Below are positions 42,777 to 52,814 of a stretch of DNA of 64,000 bases, one piece after another. The DNA is from Clostridium sp. CAG:221 (GTDB lineage: Bacteria; Bacillota; Clostridia; Clostridiales; Clostridiaceae), in NCBI GenBank assembly GCA_000435835.1, contig FR883370.1:30618-94617 (forward strand). The letters run 5' to 3'. The notes under the pieces are model-generated. The model did no database searches, was not told the DNA's origin, and saw nothing but the letters and a program-made list of their open reading frames with translations. Position numbers and translations under genes: made by a program. Positions within the stretch are counted from its first letter, which is position 1, and each line of letters begins with the position of its first letter.

Positions 42777-43715
42777 ATGAGTAAAATATCTATCATTGGC
42801 GCAGGTTCAATTGGAGCAACTACAGCCTTTGCCTTATTACAAAAAGGAGTTGCCACCGAAATAATCATTAATGATATAAATCAAGAGAAAGCTTTGGGAG
42901 AAGTACTAGATTTAATACATGGAAGCTCTCTTTGTAAACCTTGTAAAATTTCACTGGGAACCCTTGAAGATACAGCAAATTCAGATATAATTATTATAAC
43001 TGCTGGTTTAGCTCAAAAACCTGGAGAAACAAGATTAGATTTAGTTGATAAGAACTATAATATATTTAAGAGCTTTATTCCAACCTTAGCTAAGCTAAGT
43101 CCTAATTCTATCCTTTTAGTAGTTTCAAATCCTGTAGATATACTAGCCTACATGACATATAAGTTATCTGGCTTCCCTAAAAACAGAGTTATTGGTTCTG
43201 GTACTGTTCTAGATACTGCAAGACTAAGAAGCTTACTGGGAAAATACTTTGAAATTGATGGTAGAAACGTTGAAGGATATGTACTAGGTGAACATGGTGA
43301 TAGTGAATTTGTTGCTTGGTCAGAACTATCTATCGGAAATATTCCTGTTAAGAACTTCTCAGAACAGTTTAATATAGAATGGGATAAAGAAACAGAAAAT
43401 GTTATTGCTACAGATATAAAAAATGCAGCATATGAAGTCATCAATAGAAAAGGTGCTACTGCTTTTTCAGTTGCCCTTGCATTAGTTAGAATAGTTGAAG
43501 CATTTTTAGGTGATGAAAAATCTATACTTACAGTTTCCACACTACTAGAAGATTACCTTGGCGTAAGCAATGCTTACTTAAGTGTTCCTACCATTGTTGG
43601 AAAAAACGGTATTGAAAAAGTTCTTGATATTTCATTAAGTGATGAAGAAAAGGTAAAATTCATAAATTCCGCTAACTTAATGAAAGAATATATAGATAGC
43701 ATTGATAATAAATAG
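42777..43715 (+). CDS. ldh: L-lactate dehydrogenase
   Basis: The 312-residue enzyme has the NAD-binding IIGAGSIGATTAFALL, TAGLAQKPGETRLDL with the active-site loop around residue 80, VVSNPVDILAYM, and the catalytic LGEHGDSEFVAWS around residue 178. It interconverts pyruvate and lactate in fermentation. ATG 42777 is used because AAAGGAG lies just upstream; the frame is open 25 codons earlier with no site. Confidence 0.93.
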   Translation: MSKISIIGAGSIGATTAFALLQKGVATEIIINDINQEKALGEVLDLIHGSSLCKPCKISLGTLEDTANSDIIIITAGLAQKPGETRLDLVDKNYNIFKSFIPTLAKLSPNSILLVVSNPVDILAYMTYKLSGFPKNRVIGSGTVLDTARLRSLLGKYFEIDGRNVEGYVLGEHGDSEFVAWSELSIGNIPVKNFSEQFNIEWDKETENVIATDIKNAAYEVINRKGATAFSVALALVRIVEAFLGDEKSILTVSTLLEDYLGVSNAYLSVPTIVGKNGIEKVLDISLSDEEKVKFINSANLMKEYIDSIDNK

Positions 43716-43741
43716 CTGTATTAAATACTGGTAGTAAATAA

Positions 43742-43769
43742 TAAAGCATAGCTTTTTAGCTATGCTTTA
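43742..43769. terminator. Bidirectional terminator between ldh and nifJ
   Basis: TAAAGCATAGCT pairs perfectly with AGCTATGCTTTA around a 4-nt loop. Confidence 0.85.
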
Positions 43770-43773
43770 TTAT

Positions 43774-46700
43774 TTAATTTATTTCTGATAGTTTCTTATA
43801 CATACCATATCTTCTAATAGCATCTTCTTTAGTCCTTGCAAATAATTCTTCTGCCAGTTCTGGATATACCTTAGCTAAAGCAGAATATCTCACTTCTCCC
43901 ATTAGAAAATCATTAAACAAATCATAATTTGGTGCTTTAGAATCTAAAGTAAATGCTGGTTTTTCTCCTACCACATCTGGATTATATCTATATAACTGCC
44001 AATATCCACAAGCTACTGCCTTCTTTTGTTCACCTGGCGTATTACTCATTCCTGATATAATTCCATGGCTTATACATGGAGCATATGCAATGATAAGTGA
44101 TGGTCCTTTATAGCTTTCAGCTTCAGCAATTGCTTTCACTGTCTGATTCATATCAGCACCTAAACATACTTGTGCTACATAAACATAGCCATAAGTTATT
44201 GCCATTAAGCCTAAATCTTTCTTTCTTATTCTCTTACCTGCTGCAGCAAATTTTGCTACTGCTGCCGTTGGTGTTGATTTTGATGCTTGCCCTCCTGTAT
44301 TAGAATATATTTCTGTATCCATTACTAAGACATTAACATCTTCTCCACTGGCAAGTACATGATCTAATCCTCCATAGCCAATATCATATGCCCAACCATC
44401 TCCACCAAAAATCCATTGTGATCTTTTAACTAAGAAGCCTTCATCTTTCTTTATGGCATTAGCTATTTCACTATCTTCATTTTGTAAAACTGCTTTAACT
44501 TTTTCAGCTCTTTCTCTTGTTCCTTCACTTTCATCCTTATTTTCAAGCCATTCTCTTAAAACAGATTTTACTTCTTCACTCATATCACTTTCTAGAGCTT
44601 TTTCAATATTGCTTGCTATTCTTTCTCTTACAGCTTTAACTCCTAAATACATTCCAAGTCCATACTCTGCATTATCTTCAAATAATGAGTTTGCCCATGC
44701 AGGACCATGACCATTTTGATTCTTTGAATATGCTGTGGCAGCTCCTGCTGCAGCCCATATTGATGTACATCCTGTAGCATTAGCTATCATCATTCTATCA
44801 CCAAATAATTGAGTTACTAGTTTAGCATATGGAGTTTCTCCACAACCGGCACAAGCACCTGAGTATTCAAGCAATGGTTGTTCAAATTGACTTCCTTTAA
44901 CTGTAGCTTTCTTCATAGGGTTTGCTTTGTTTTTAACCTTATCTGTAGCATAATTCCAAGGTTCTATTTGATCATGCTGAGTTTGTTGTGGTTTCATTAT
45001 CAATGCTTTTCCTGGTGCTGGACAAATTTCTGCACAATTTCCACATCCTACACAATCTAAAGGACTTACCCCTATTGTAAAATACTTAAGTTCTGGATCT
45101 TTAACTCCTTTAGCATTTAATACTTTAAAATCTTTTGGTGCATGTTCTCTTTCATCTTCATTTAATAAAAATGCTCTTATTGTTGCATGAGGACATACAA
45201 ATGAACATTGGTTACATTGTATACAGTTTTCAGGAATCCATTCAGGAACATTTACAGCAATACCCCTCTTTTCAAATCTAGTGGTTCCTGATTCAAATGT
45301 ATCTCCTGCTCCAGTTTCCACAAATTTTGAAACAGCTAGTTTATTACCTTGTAATTTATTTATAGGATCGCATATTTCTCTATAGAAATCTGTTAAATGT
45401 TTTTCTGTTTTTTCTTCTTTATCCTTTGCGTCTTTCCATGAATCTGGAACATTTATTTTTTTTACTGAATTAATTCCTGCATCAATAGCAGCAAAATTCA
45501 TATTCACTACTTTTTCGCCTTTTTTACCATAAGAAGTTACAACTGCTTCCTTTAAATATCTTATGGCATCTTCTACAGGTATTATATTTGCTAGTTTAAA
45601 GAATACTGATTGCATAATCATATTTATTCTTCCACCAAGGCCTATTTCCTGAGCTATCTTAACGGCATTAATTGTATAAAAATTAATATTATTTTCAGCT
45701 ATGTAACGTTTTAAGCTTCCTGGAAGCTTTTCTTCCAACTCTTCTTCATTCCAAATAGTATTTAAAACTAAAGTACCATTTTTCCTTAATCCTTCTACTA
45801 TATTATATGAAAATACATATGATTGATTATGACAAGCAATATAGTGGGCTGAATCTATTTCATAATGTGACTTAATAGGTTTATCTCCAAATCTTAAATG
45901 GGAAATAGTTATACCACCTGATTTTTTAGAATCATATGAAAAATAACCTTGAGCATACATATCAGTATGATCCCCAATTATCTTAATGGCAGTCTTATTA
46001 GCACCAACTGTTCCATCTGAACCTAATCCCCAGAATTTACAAGCAGTAATACCTTCTGGTGTTACATCAATATTTTGTACTTCATCTAAAGATGTATATG
46101 TCACATCATCATCTATTCCTATGGTAAACCTATTCTTTGGATTATCCTTGCAAAGATTTTCATATACAGCTGCAATATGTGATGGATATGGATCTTTAGA
46201 ACCTAATCCAAATCTTCCACCAACTACTACTGGTGCATCTTCCATTTCACTTACTGCCTTAAGTACATCTAAATATAAAGGCTCACCTGAAGCTCCTGGT
46301 TCCTTTGTCTTATCAAGTACAGCTATTTTCTTAACAGTCTTAGGAATTTCAGCTAATAATTTTTCATAACTAAAAGGTCTATATAATCTTACTTTTATCA
46401 AACCAACCTTTTGACCTTTATCCATCAAGTAATCAATGGTTTCTTCTATTACTTCTGTTACAGCTCCCATTGCTATTATTATTCTATCTGCATCTAATGC
46501 TCCATAATAATCAAAACAGTGATATTCCCTTCCTGTAATATGTTTTATCTTATCCATATATTCTTCTACTATATCTGGTATAGCATCAATATATTTATTT
46601 ATTGATTCACACATTTGGAAATATACATCTGGATTTTGATTTGTTCCTCTTATTACTGGATGATCTGGATTCAATCCATATCTTCTAAATTTCTCTAATG

Positions 46701-47292
46701 CTTCTTGATCTATAAGTCCTTCCAATTCCTTACTTTCAACAACTTCTATCTTTTGTAATTCATGGGAAATCCTAAATCCATCAAAAAAGTTTATAAAAGG
46801 CATTTGTGCTTTTATGGCAGATAGATGTGCAACTGCTGATAAATCCATAACTTCTTGCACAGAGCCTTCACAAAGCATTGCTACCCCAGTTTGTCTTGCT
46901 GCCATAACATCTTGATGATCTCCAAAAATACTTAATGAAGATGTTGCTATAGCTCTTGCTGCAACGTGAATAACCCCCGGAAGTCTTTCCCCTACTAATT
47001 TATATAAATTAGGAATCATAAGTAGTAACCCTTGAGATGCTGTATATGTAGTACCAAGAGTTCCTGCTTGCAAAGCTCCATGGAGTGCTCCAGCTGCTCC
47101 CGCTTCAGATTGCATTTCAACAACTTTTACAGGTTGACCAAAAATATTCTTTCTTCCTTTTGCTACCCATTCATCAACATGTTCAGCCATGGGAGATGAA
47201 GGAGTAATAGGAAATATTGATGCTACTTCAGTAAACATGTAAGATATATGTGCAGCCGCTGTATTTCCATCCATTGTTTTCATTTTTCTCAT
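43774..47292 (-). CDS. nifJ: Pyruvate:ferredoxin (flavodoxin) oxidoreductase
   Basis: The 1172-residue single-chain enzyme oxidises pyruvate to acetyl-CoA and CO2 and passes electrons to ferredoxin. Visible parts are the N-terminal TPP-binding domain (GNTAAAHISYMFTEVASIFP), the transketolase-C-like domain, two 4Fe-4S clusters (CIQCNQCSFVCPHA and CVGCGNCAEICPAP near residues 690 and 745) and the TPP domain (GCAGCGETPYAKL, GDGWAYDIGYGG). It is the central enzyme of clostridial fermentation. Single-gene unit, convergent with ldh. Confidence 0.97.
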   Translation of the reverse strand: MRKMKTMDGNTAAAHISYMFTEVASIFPITPSSPMAEHVDEWVAKGRKNIFGQPVKVVEMQSEAGAAGALHGALQAGTLGTTYTASQGLLLMIPNLYKLVGERLPGVIHVAARAIATSSLSIFGDHQDVMAARQTGVAMLCEGSVQEVMDLSAVAHLSAIKAQMPFINFFDGFRISHELQKIEVVESKELEGLIDQEALEKFRRYGLNPDHPVIRGTNQNPDVYFQMCESINKYIDAIPDIVEEYMDKIKHITGREYHCFDYYGALDADRIIIAMGAVTEVIEETIDYLMDKGQKVGLIKVRLYRPFSYEKLLAEIPKTVKKIAVLDKTKEPGASGEPLYLDVLKAVSEMEDAPVVVGGRFGLGSKDPYPSHIAAVYENLCKDNPKNRFTIGIDDDVTYTSLDEVQNIDVTPEGITACKFWGLGSDGTVGANKTAIKIIGDHTDMYAQGYFSYDSKKSGGITISHLRFGDKPIKSHYEIDSAHYIACHNQSYVFSYNIVEGLRKNGTLVLNTIWNEEELEEKLPGSLKRYIAENNINFYTINAVKIAQEIGLGGRINMIMQSVFFKLANIIPVEDAIRYLKEAVVTSYGKKGEKVVNMNFAAIDAGINSVKKINVPDSWKDAKDKEEKTEKHLTDFYREICDPINKLQGNKLAVSKFVETGAGDTFESGTTRFEKRGIAVNVPEWIPENCIQCNQCSFVCPHATIRAFLLNEDEREHAPKDFKVLNAKGVKDPELKYFTIGVSPLDCVGCGNCAEICPAPGKALIMKPQQTQHDQIEPWNYATDKVKNKANPMKKATVKGSQFEQPLLEYSGACAGCGETPYAKLVTQLFGDRMMIANATGCTSIWAAAGAATAYSKNQNGHGPAWANSLFEDNAEYGLGMYLGVKAVRERIASNIEKALESDMSEEVKSVLREWLENKDESEGTRERAEKVKAVLQNEDSEIANAIKKDEGFLVKRSQWIFGGDGWAYDIGYGGLDHVLASGEDVNVLVMDTEIYSNTGGQASKSTPTAAVAKFAAAGKRIRKKDLGLMAITYGYVYVAQVCLGADMNQTVKAIAEAESYKGPSLIIAYAPCISHGIISGMSNTPGEQKKAVACGYWQLYRYNPDVVGEKPAFTLDSKAPNYDLFNDFLMGEVRYSALAKVYPELAEELFARTKEDAIRRYGMYKKLSEIN

Positions 47293-47513
47293 GATCAGTT
47301 CCTCACTTTCCTTTCTTCGCTATGTAGTTATTTTTTATCAAATTCAAATTAATATACCTTTATAGTATTTTTATTATTTCGTTAACTATGCAACTATCTT
47401 TTATAAAACTATCTTTATGCTATAATAAAAAAATTTTATATGATAGTTGACTTTTAAAAATTATAGGCATATAATTAAATCATACCCCAAGTAAACGTTT
47501 AAATATATAACAT

Positions 47514-47589
<76 letters not shown>

Positions 47590-47624
47590 AAAAGAAGTGT
47601 TAAACAATGTTTAACACTTCTTTT
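47590..47624 (+). terminator. Terminator of the tRNA gene
   Basis: AAAAGAAGTGTTAAACA pairs perfectly with TGTTTAACACTTCTTTT, followed by T residues. Confidence 0.85.
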
Positions 47625-48497
47625 TTAATTAAATACCACTCTATTTTTACCACTATTCTTAGCCTTATATAAATTTTTATCTGCTATCTCTAAAGTTTTA
47701 TATCCACATTCCTCAGAATAAGCTATTCCAAGGCTTGCTGTAACCTTTACTTCTTCTTCCCAAATCAAATCTTCAATGATTCTTCTAATACTTTCAGCTA
47801 TCATTATTACTTCTTTTTTAGATTTATCTTTTAACAATACTACAATTTCTTCTCCAACATATCTAAATAGTTCAAATTCCCCACTATGAAGATTACTCAT
47901 AACATTACAGCAATTTACTAAAACTGTATCTCCAAATTTATGACCATATGTATCATTGAGCTTTTTAAAGTTATCAATATCAATCATTATAACAGAAAAC
48001 TTATTTTTCCTATTAAGCAACTCATAATATCTTTTATCAAAATATTCCCTATTATATATTTTTGTTAATGGATCATATTTAATCCTTTTCTTTATGATTC
48101 TAATATAAATCACCAAAATACATAATACTACTAAAAATATTAAAAGTATGATACCAATAGCTTTAAATAAAAAAGAATTTTGATTAAATTGTTTGCTAAG
48201 CTGCTCTTCTTTTTCGATATCTTCAATTAATAGTTTTAAATAATTTTCATTATTTAAAACTATCTCTTTATTATTTACGTTTTTACTGATTTGGTTCATT
48301 TCTTCAATATATTTTAATTGTAAATCTTCATTTTTAATATCATATGCCAAATATATATTTTTAAATATATATTCTACAGCTCTTACATAATCATTCTCTT
48401 CATAATACAATGCTTTTAAATAATCCTGCAAATTTATTCTAGCTTCATAATCACAATTAGATACTTCACTTAAAATAATTTTACTAATATTTATCAA
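47625..48497 (-). pseudogene. GGDEF-domain protein, 5'-truncated next to an IS element
   Basis: The 290-codon frame opens with a TTG lacking a ribosome-binding site, 17 bp from the end of the IS1595-like element. It holds TPR-like helices, one membrane helix (residues 110-133) and a C-terminal GGDEF domain (DPLTKIYNREYFDKRYYELL, IDIDNFKKLNDTYGHKFGD). The catalytic motif is VGEEI rather than GGDEF, so cyclase activity is doubtful. Related proteins have a signal anchor and more TPRs before the membrane helix, so the 5' end seems lost. Confidence 0.65.
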
Positions 48498-48602
48498 TAT
48501 ATCATTTTTTATTGGCTTTGTTTTAATAAACTGTTGAAATTTGATTAACCTCTATAAATATGGTTATAATATATAATATAACTACTATTTAGGAGGTTTT
48601 TT

Positions 48603-49658
48603 ATGCCAAGAGTTAATAATGTTATTCAGCAAGTTTCACAATTAAATACATATGAGCAAGAGAAGGTATTTGATTTTTTAAAGACTGTATTGATGTCAAA
48701 TGGAATAACTAACTCTATAGATGAAGAAATCGCTGAAAATAGATTTAACAAGGGGAAGTGCTGTCCTTTTTGCAATCATGATAAAATATCTAAGTATGGA
48801 AAATATCATGGTAAGAATGGCGTTAAACAAAGGTATAAATGCCAAAATCCAGAGTGCAAAAAAACTTTCAATGATTTTTCTAAATCCCCAGTTTCAAGTA
48901 GTAAAAAGGGATTAGATAAATGGCTACTATATGCTCAATGTATGATAAATGGTAACACTATTAGGCAATGTGCCGAAATTGTTGAGATTAATATTGCAAC
49001 AGCTTTCTTTTGGAGACATAAAATTATAGACGCTATTAGAAAATTTATTGGCTACGGCTCTCTTGAGGGTGTTATTGAACTCGATGAGACATACTTTGCC
49101 CTTATCTATAAAGGGAATCATAGCAAAAGTTCTAATTTTACTATGCCAAGGGAATCAAGAAAGCGTGGTAAAGAAATAAATACAAGAGGTATATCAAAGG
49201 AATTTGCCTGTGTATTATGTGGTGTAGATAGATTAGGAAATATATATATTGGTTTAATATGTGATGGCAGACCTAACTATACTGATATAAATAGGGCTTT
49301 ATCAGAGGTTGTTGAAGAAAATTCTATTTTATGTACTGATAAACATAGGAGTTATATCCCATTTGCGGCTCAACATAATTTTGAATTACATCAAATTAGG
49401 GGTGGGAGAAAAACTGTGGATATTTATAATATTCAAAGAGTCAATGCTTTTCATAGTAGCTTAAAAAGATGGATAAGAAAGTTTAATAGTGTTTCAACCA
49501 AGTTCCTAACAAACTACCTATTTTGGTATAAATGGACCCAATTATTTAAAACAGAAATGGAAAGGAATAAACCTAAAAAGTTCTTTATTCATGCTAATTC
49601 AACACATTCTGTATCTTTAATAAAGGATTTTAAGATTAGAAGACCAATATATGTATAA
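48603..49658 (+). CDS. IS1595-family transposase
   Basis: The 351-residue protein has a zinc ribbon near residues 56-90 (CCPFCNHDKISKYGKYHGKN, then YKCQNPECKKTF), a helix-turn-helix, and an ISXO2-like DDE domain with catalytic residues in VIELDETYFA around residue 160 and LCTDKHRSY around residue 242, followed by RVNAFHSSLKRWIRKF. AGGAGG precedes the ATG. The gene is intact, so the element could still be mobile. Confidence 0.9.
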   Translation: MPRVNNVIQQVSQLNTYEQEKVFDFLKTVLMSNGITNSIDEEIAENRFNKGKCCPFCNHDKISKYGKYHGKNGVKQRYKCQNPECKKTFNDFSKSPVSSSKKGLDKWLLYAQCMINGNTIRQCAEIVEINIATAFFWRHKIIDAIRKFIGYGSLEGVIELDETYFALIYKGNHSKSSNFTMPRESRKRGKEINTRGISKEFACVLCGVDRLGNIYIGLICDGRPNYTDINRALSEVVEENSILCTDKHRSYIPFAAQHNFELHQIRGGRKTVDIYNIQRVNAFHSSLKRWIRKFNSVSTKFLTNYLFWYKWTQLFKTEMERNKPKKFFIHANSTHSVSLIKDFKIRRPIYV

Positions 49659-49809
49659 AGGTAAAATTTGTTTTAATTTTACTATTTTTAGTGTACAATA
49701 AATATAATGATTGATGAACAATTGTATTTAAATACGAAATAACTATTGCATTAGAAGATTTCTATAAATTATTATAAAACTAAATAAATAGTGCTAGAGG
49801 AGTGAACCT

Positions 49810-50328
49810 ATGAAAAATTTATTAATTAAAGAATGTAGCTTAAAAGATATAGAAGAAATTAAATATATATGTGAAAAAACATTCTATGATACATTCTCTC
49901 ATGAGAATACAAAAGAAGATATGGAAAATTATTTGAAGGAAAATTTCTCTTACGAGTAGTTAGAGAATGAAATTAATAATAAGGCTTCAAGATTTTATAT
50001 AGTTAAAAACAATGAAAATGTAGTTGCATATATGAAACTTAATTTTGATAAAGCACAAACAGAACCAGGGCACCATAACACATTAGAAATTCAAAGAATA
50101 TATATATTACAAGAATATCAAGGTAAACATATTGGTAAGCAGTTGATACAAAAAACTATAGAAATTGGAATAGAAAATAATTTAGATTATATTTGGTTAG
50201 GTGTATGGGAACACAATGTAGATGCCATAAAATTTTATGAAAAGCAAGGATTTAAAAAGTTTGATACACATATTTTTAAATTAGGTGATGATGAGCAGAC
50301 GGATAATTTAATGAAATTAATAATATAA
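49810..50328 (+). pseudogene. PaiA-like GNAT acetyltransferase, IS passenger, one nonsense codon
   Basis: From the ATG at 49810 (AGAGGAGTGAACCT upstream) the frame encodes a GNAT protein: MKNLLIKECSLKDIEEIKYI, then FSYE, TAG at 49957-49959, LENEINNKASRFYI, and onward to the acetyl-CoA loop QEYQGKHIGKQLIQ and WEHNVDAIKFYEKQGF. The order matches PaiA-type spermidine/polyamine acetyltransferases. The TAG probably replaces a CAG codon. Both ends of the gene are intact, so decay is recent. Confidence 0.8.
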
Positions 50329-50381
50329 ATGTGTATTTATAAGATATATGATAACGCACAATCTTAATATATTGCGATTCA

Positions 50382-50409
50382 AATAGGATGTCCAAATGGA
50401 CATCCTATT
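50382..50409 (+). terminator. Terminator at the end of the IS passenger
   Basis: AATAGGATGTCC pairs perfectly with GGACATCCTATT around a 4-nt loop, inside the IS. Confidence 0.7.
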
Positions 50410-50575
50410 ATGTTATGCTAATTTCAACACTATTTTAAAACAAAGCCATTTTATTTTATTTTAATATGAAAATATATTCTTTTTTATATTTACACAGATT
50501 TTAATTCACTATTTCGACATTTGTGCAATATTGCACTACTTTTTTTCGACGTATTATTCTTTCTTCTCTCAATAA

Positions 50576-50605
50576 AAAAAGCTGATATAAAATTATCAGC
50601 TTTTT
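50576..50605 (-). terminator. Terminator of the DUF4097-type lipoprotein gene
   Basis: AAAAAGCTGATA pairs perfectly with TATCAGCTTTTT. It closes the GntR-ABC-lipoprotein operon. Confidence 0.75.
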
Positions 50606-50607
50606 AA

Positions 50608-51396
50608 CTATTTCCCTACTACCTCTATATCTCCAACACCAGTATTTAAATCAAATACATATGTATTCTCTCCTGATGTCTGTACTTCAATATCACATTT
50701 CCCAAGTCCTGATGATGTTTTAAATGAAACCGGTGAATTATTAGGAATATATATATCTGCATCTCCTACTCCACCCTTAAAAATTAAATTTCCATTTACA
50801 CTCTCTAAATTTAATTTTAAATCACCTACTCCTCCTTTTATATTCATATCACCACAATAACTTAAATTTATTTCAGCATCACCTGTACCTTGCTTTAATG
50901 TTAATACATTATATTCTCCATTTTCTATATCAAAATCACCAACGCCAGTCTTTATATCTACATCGCTAAGCTTTAATTTTTTCATCTCACAATCACCAAC
51001 AGCATTTTTTAAAACCATATCTCCATGGTAATCTACAGGAACTCCTACTTTAAGTTCATTTTTGCTGTATTTAGCACCTAAATCGCATTTAACTTCATCT
51101 TCAATAACATTAATTGTACTACCATTCTTTTCAATTGATAATTTCCCAAAGTTATTTCCTTGGCAGGTTCTTTCTATAATTACATCATTTCCTTCAACTG
51201 TATATATATCAATATCTGCCACTACAATTTGTAAATTTATTTTATCTACACCATCTATAGTAATGCTTTCATTTACATTTCCTTCTGCATTATTAGAAAC
51301 ATTACTTTTTCTATTAAAACCAAACTCAACGTTGCATCCAGTTAAAAGAAATCCCATTAAAACTATACTTAATACACCACAAAATCTCTTTTTCAA
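50608..51396 (-). CDS. DUF4097-type beta-helix lipoprotein
   Basis: A TTG at 51396 is the likely start because GGAGG lies eight bases upstream; the ATG at 51411 overlaps that site. The signal peptide KKRFCGVLSIVLMGFLLTGC ends in a lipobox. The mature part has a series of short turns, GVGDFDI, GTGDAEI, GVGDLKL, GVGDADI, GLGKCDI and GVGDIEV, spaced about 20 residues apart, as in DUF4097 beta-strand ladders. It is the last gene of an operon whose ABC genes are broken. Function unknown. Confidence 0.8.
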   Translation of the reverse strand: MKKRFCGVLSIVLMGFLLTGCNVEFGFNRKSNVSNNAEGNVNESITIDGVDKINLQIVVADIDIYTVEGNDVIIERTCQGNNFGKLSIEKNGSTINVIEDEVKCDLGAKYSKNELKVGVPVDYHGDMVLKNAVGDCEMKKLKLSDVDIKTGVGDFDIENGEYNVLTLKQGTGDAEINLSYCGDMNIKGGVGDLKLNLESVNGNLIFKGGVGDADIYIPNNSPVSFKTSSGLGKCDIEVQTSGENTYVFDLNTGVGDIEVVGK

Positions 51397-51415
51397 ACCA
51401 TATACCTCCATAAAT

Positions 51416-52107
51416 CTAGTTAATATTTAAATTATTATCTATTCTTTTAGCACAATATACACCTAATAATATAATTGCTGCAAAATTCATTGCAATTTCT
51501 ATAATATTGTATCTTTCTCCACCTTCAGTAACTATATTTATATATGGCAATATATAAACTATTAAAGAAATTACTGTTGAATATATTGGCATACCTATAA
51601 CTTCTAAAGCAAGGATTGCTAAAACCCTAAGACCAGTAGATGCTATATAACTATTTACTATAGCTATAAAAAACAACAGTACTACAATCCATGTAACATA
51701 AGAAAAAGCTCCATATATCGCTGTAAATCCATGTTGAACAAATAAATTATTTAAGCCAAATTTAATTAATAAATATAAAATATTTATTATAAAAATCATT
51801 AAATAAACACCTATAACTTCAATAATTTTTGCCACAATAAATTGCTTTCCATTTATAGGTGCTGCAAAAAATAAATATCCTTGTTCCTTATTTATTTGTT
51901 TTGTAAATAAAACTACTTGTGCCACTGTATTGATTATTATCACCATCATTGATATACCCATAACAGTAGCTGAGGAAATCAAATTAGAAACAATCCCTTC
52001 ATTAACTATTCCAGTTAAAAATACTATACCTATTATTATGGCTTCAACTATATAAAGTAATTTATAATTTTAATACTATACTTTATTATATTTATTATAT
52101 TTTCCAT
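51416..52107 (-). pseudogene. ABC-2 permease gene with a frameshift
   Basis: The start codon at 52107 has an AGGTGAT site overlapping the ATPase stop, and the first 20 codons (MENIINIIKYSIKIINYFIY) are in one frame. Near 52049 the frame hits TAG, while the natural continuation VEAIIIGIVFLTGIVNEGIV and the remaining membrane helices, including the 188-codon open part from 51982, are in another frame. One missing base would explain this. Unless it is a sequencing error, the permease is dead. Confidence 0.7.
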
Positions 52108-52115
52108 ATTATCAC

Positions 52116-52814
52116 CTACTCTGTAAATATTCTTCTGTATATTCCATCTAAAGAATCATTATACTTGCCTCTTAGATCATCAACATTTCCTTGTTCCACT
52201 ATTACTCCATCTCTTAAAAATACCACTTTATCAAGAATCTTTTCCACTTCATTAACATAATGAGTTGTTATTATCATTGATATATTTCCATCAATCCTAT
52301 CTAAGATACAATCAATTATTTTTTCCCTGGTTACAGGGTCCACTCCTGATATTGGTTCATCTAATATATAAAGCTTACTTCTCCTGCTCAAAGTCAAACT
52401 TAGAGCTAACTTTTCACACATTCCTTTTGATAAATTGTTGGTCTTCATTTCTTTATTTAGATTCATAAACTTTAATAATCTTTCCATTTCCTCATTATCA
52501 AAATCTTTATAAAAATCTCTATAAAACTCTATAATATCTTTCACCTTCATCCATTTAGGTATGATATTCTTTTCCTGCATATATGAAACAATCTCTTTAG
52601 TTTTTTCACCAACTTCTTTTCCATCTATTTTTACACTACCACTCTCTGGCTTTAATAATCCTGCAATAACATTTAATAAGGTTGTCTTTCCATGACCATT
52701 GGGACCAAGTATTCCCAACACGCAACCTTCTTCCACATTTAAGTTTAAATCACTTATCACTTCTTTCTTATAGTATTTTTTTAATAAGTCTTATATTTCT
52801 AATATATTACTCAT
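52116..52814 (-). pseudogene. ABC transporter ATPase with a nonsense codon at position 8
   Basis: The ATG at 52814 overlaps the end of the GntR gene and the frame reads MSNILEI, then TAA (52791-52793), then DLLKKYYKKEVISDLNLNVE and on into a complete ATPase: Walker A GPNGHGKTTLLN, signature NLSKGMCEKLALS, Walker B LYILDEPISGVDP and H-loop TTHYV. An internal GTG at 52760 could restart translation but would lose the first beta strand. The TAA probably came from AAA. Confidence 0.75.

Larger units (their letters stand above)
48514..50447 (+). mobile_element. IS1595-like insertion sequence with acetyltransferase passenger
   Basis: The ends are inverted repeats of about 28 bp: GGCTTTGTTTTAATAAACTG at 48514 and the inverse of GGCTTTGTTTTAAAATAGTG at 50447, both continuing into GTTGAAATT. 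The flanking 8-bp sequences TTTTTATT and ATTTTATT differ by one base and look like the 8-bp target duplication known for the IS1595 family. Inside are a transposase and, on the same strand, a PaiA-like acetyltransferase with a nonsense codon, followed by a terminator hairpin. Confidence 0.82.
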
